Of a DNA stretch of 64,000 bases, positions 62,441-64,000 are shown piece by piece. A model generated the notes under the pieces. The model was given only the letters and a program-made list of their open reading frames with translations, did not search any database and was not told the DNA's origin. Numbering within the stretch: the first letter of the stretch is position 1; every line of letters starts with the position of its first letter. The stretch lies in NCBI GenBank assembly GCA_036365145.1, contig JAEOAD010000005.1, forward strand, positions 2,418,001 through 2,482,000. The letters are read 5' to 3'. Origin of the DNA: Orientallactaga sibirica (lineage: Eukaryota; Chordata; Mammalia; Rodentia; Dipodidae). The position numbers were made by a program, and so were the translations under genes.

Positions 62441-64000
62441 GAAGTTTTTTGCTAATCACCTTGCAAAGATGTCAACTAATTGCCACGGATGGATGAGGGC
62501 ACCTACACACGGAGGAGGTGGGCTTCCGGTCCAAAGTACTTCTACTTGCAGGTGAGAATGAAGAATGTTACCACGACGCCCATGCACAACCGGACAAAAG
62601 CCAAGCACATACACTGGCTACTTGAAGTTGGGGAGGGAAGCTGTGGGGCTGCCCTCTGAAGCGGACTGCATGGACACAGGGAGTGTTCTCCATTTCATCT
62701 TTTCCAGTTTCTTTTTAGCCTCAGGGCATGTACCTTGAGAACCCTGAAGAAGTCACTGGAGTTCACAAAATGAAGAACATTCAGCTGTGAACCTAGTTTT
62801 ACAAATAATTCCTCTTACACTGAATTCTGCTTAACTCTATTAAAATAAAGCAAAACAACAACACAGTTCTAATCTTGGTAGGACATAACTGAACAAGAGT
62901 AAGATTTCATGGGAAATAATTTTTAAAACTAACGCCTTTCTCTGTGCACTAGTTTTTGGTAAAATCAAAACGATCTGATGCTTGGTGCTCCGTCACTTCA
63001 GTACCAAGGGCGATCATGGCCCTCATTTCCAGAGCCATTGTCGTAACACCAGAAGGACTGCGCCACAGTGGCCACAGCCCTCGGAGACAGGCACTGCAAG
63101 AGGCTTCGTTCTATAGATGTGTAACGAGAGACTGAAGAGTTTACAAGTTTCCCAAGGACAGGTTACAAACTAGAGAAACAGGGAGATATAAATGCAGGTG
63201 TCCCCACTCCAGACTGCACTGAACTTAGGGACACTTTTGGATGTGATTTTGAGGAAAGTCAAGGACGAAAGCATTTGAGAACATGGAAACAACGGCAGCC
63301 TCTGCTGCTCACCCGGAAATGAGCATTTCCGCGTCTCAACCCACAAGTCCAAACGGGAACATCTCTCATTACAAATTTTCTTCCTTTCAGGTTGTTCTAT
63401 AAGCCAACTAACTACTCAAATATGAAATCTGGGGACACGTGTTCTTGGTGGCATTTCCTATGGCTTTAATTTTTCAGCAGATAACTTGTGAATTTCTACC
63501 AAAATGTGCTATTGCTATTCATTTTGAAGATACTGAATAGAGACTACCTGAGGATATTTTTTTAAAATGTAAGTATACTGATCCAGTGGGAAGTGAAACT
63601 GAGTCTATAGGGTTGTATATAATAAAATGCAGGAACTGTCAGATATGACATGTCATGAATATATAGGTAAGATGGTCTGTAAGGGAGGGGGTTTCAGAAG
63701 GTTCTGCTGTAAGGAGTGGACCTGAGCTGCTCCTTGAAAGATGAGCAGAATAATCAAGGGAAGAAGAAAGGCATTCAGCTTTAAAGGAAAGGACAACACA
63801 GTATTTCGGACAAGACTGGCCAACAAACAATAGTTTTACTGCCTATGGGCTTAATTGAAGGGACAGTGTCAACTAAAATGTTGAGTTAAAACACACATCT
63901 CTCAGCAACCAAAAAGATACCTACCGTTTTGGCAATCAGAGTCTTACACTAGAACAGTGGTTGACCTGTCTGCTGAATTAGGATCTCCAGCCCCACGTAA
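62441..64000. other. CTNND2 intron to the window end
   Basis: Largely unique, AT-rich. No exon, RNA gene or transposon was recognised, though an upstream CTNND2 exon is expected somewhere beyond. Confidence 0.5.

Overview
This window is mammalian genomic DNA, almost certainly from a rodent. It is intron-rich, dense in SINEs, L1 fragments and LTR fragments, and shows no bacterial-style gene packing. The dominant SINE begins with a tRNA-like head (GGCTGGAGAGATGGCTTAG) and is followed by a 'CCAGATGCACAAGG' body. Together with B1- and B4-like elements, this fits a dipodoid rodent such as a jerboa. That placement comes from memory of repeat families, not from a search.

The only gene I can support is CTNND2 (delta-catenin, p120-catenin family), on the minus strand. 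Three consecutive coding exons are present: 51613-51796, 9538-9655 and 3936-4121. They encode 62, 39 and 62 residues of the Armadillo-repeat region, with matching splice phases and canonical AG/GT borders. The intron between the first two is about 42 kb and the next is about 5.4 kb. The preceding exon must lie beyond 64000 and the following exon before position 1; I saw neither in the window.

Layout from left to right. Positions 1-3935 are intron with an ID-like SINE and a B4-like SINE. Positions 3936-9655 hold the last two visible exons and the short intron. Positions 9656-51612 are the giant intron, which contains MaLR-type LTRs, a 1.17 kb minisatellite of 15-bp units (16725-17894), a decayed L1 (18490-21340), and many SINEs. 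It also holds a nested retroelement stack (about 33000-40305), in which an L1 is interrupted by a retroviral LTR with primer-binding site, by a B4-type SINE whose middle has expanded into about 89 copies of a 32-bp unit, and by a B1. An L1 3' end and a cluster of LTRs follow at 45.5-49.1 kb, one LTR carrying a 17-bp minisatellite. Positions 51797-64000 are upstream intron with SINEs, LTRs and two more tandem arrays.

I found no independent protein-coding gene, functional RNA gene, CRISPR array or novel system. The most interesting signal is structural: two minisatellites (32 bp and 17 bp) appear to have been born inside retroelements by amplification of an internal segment.
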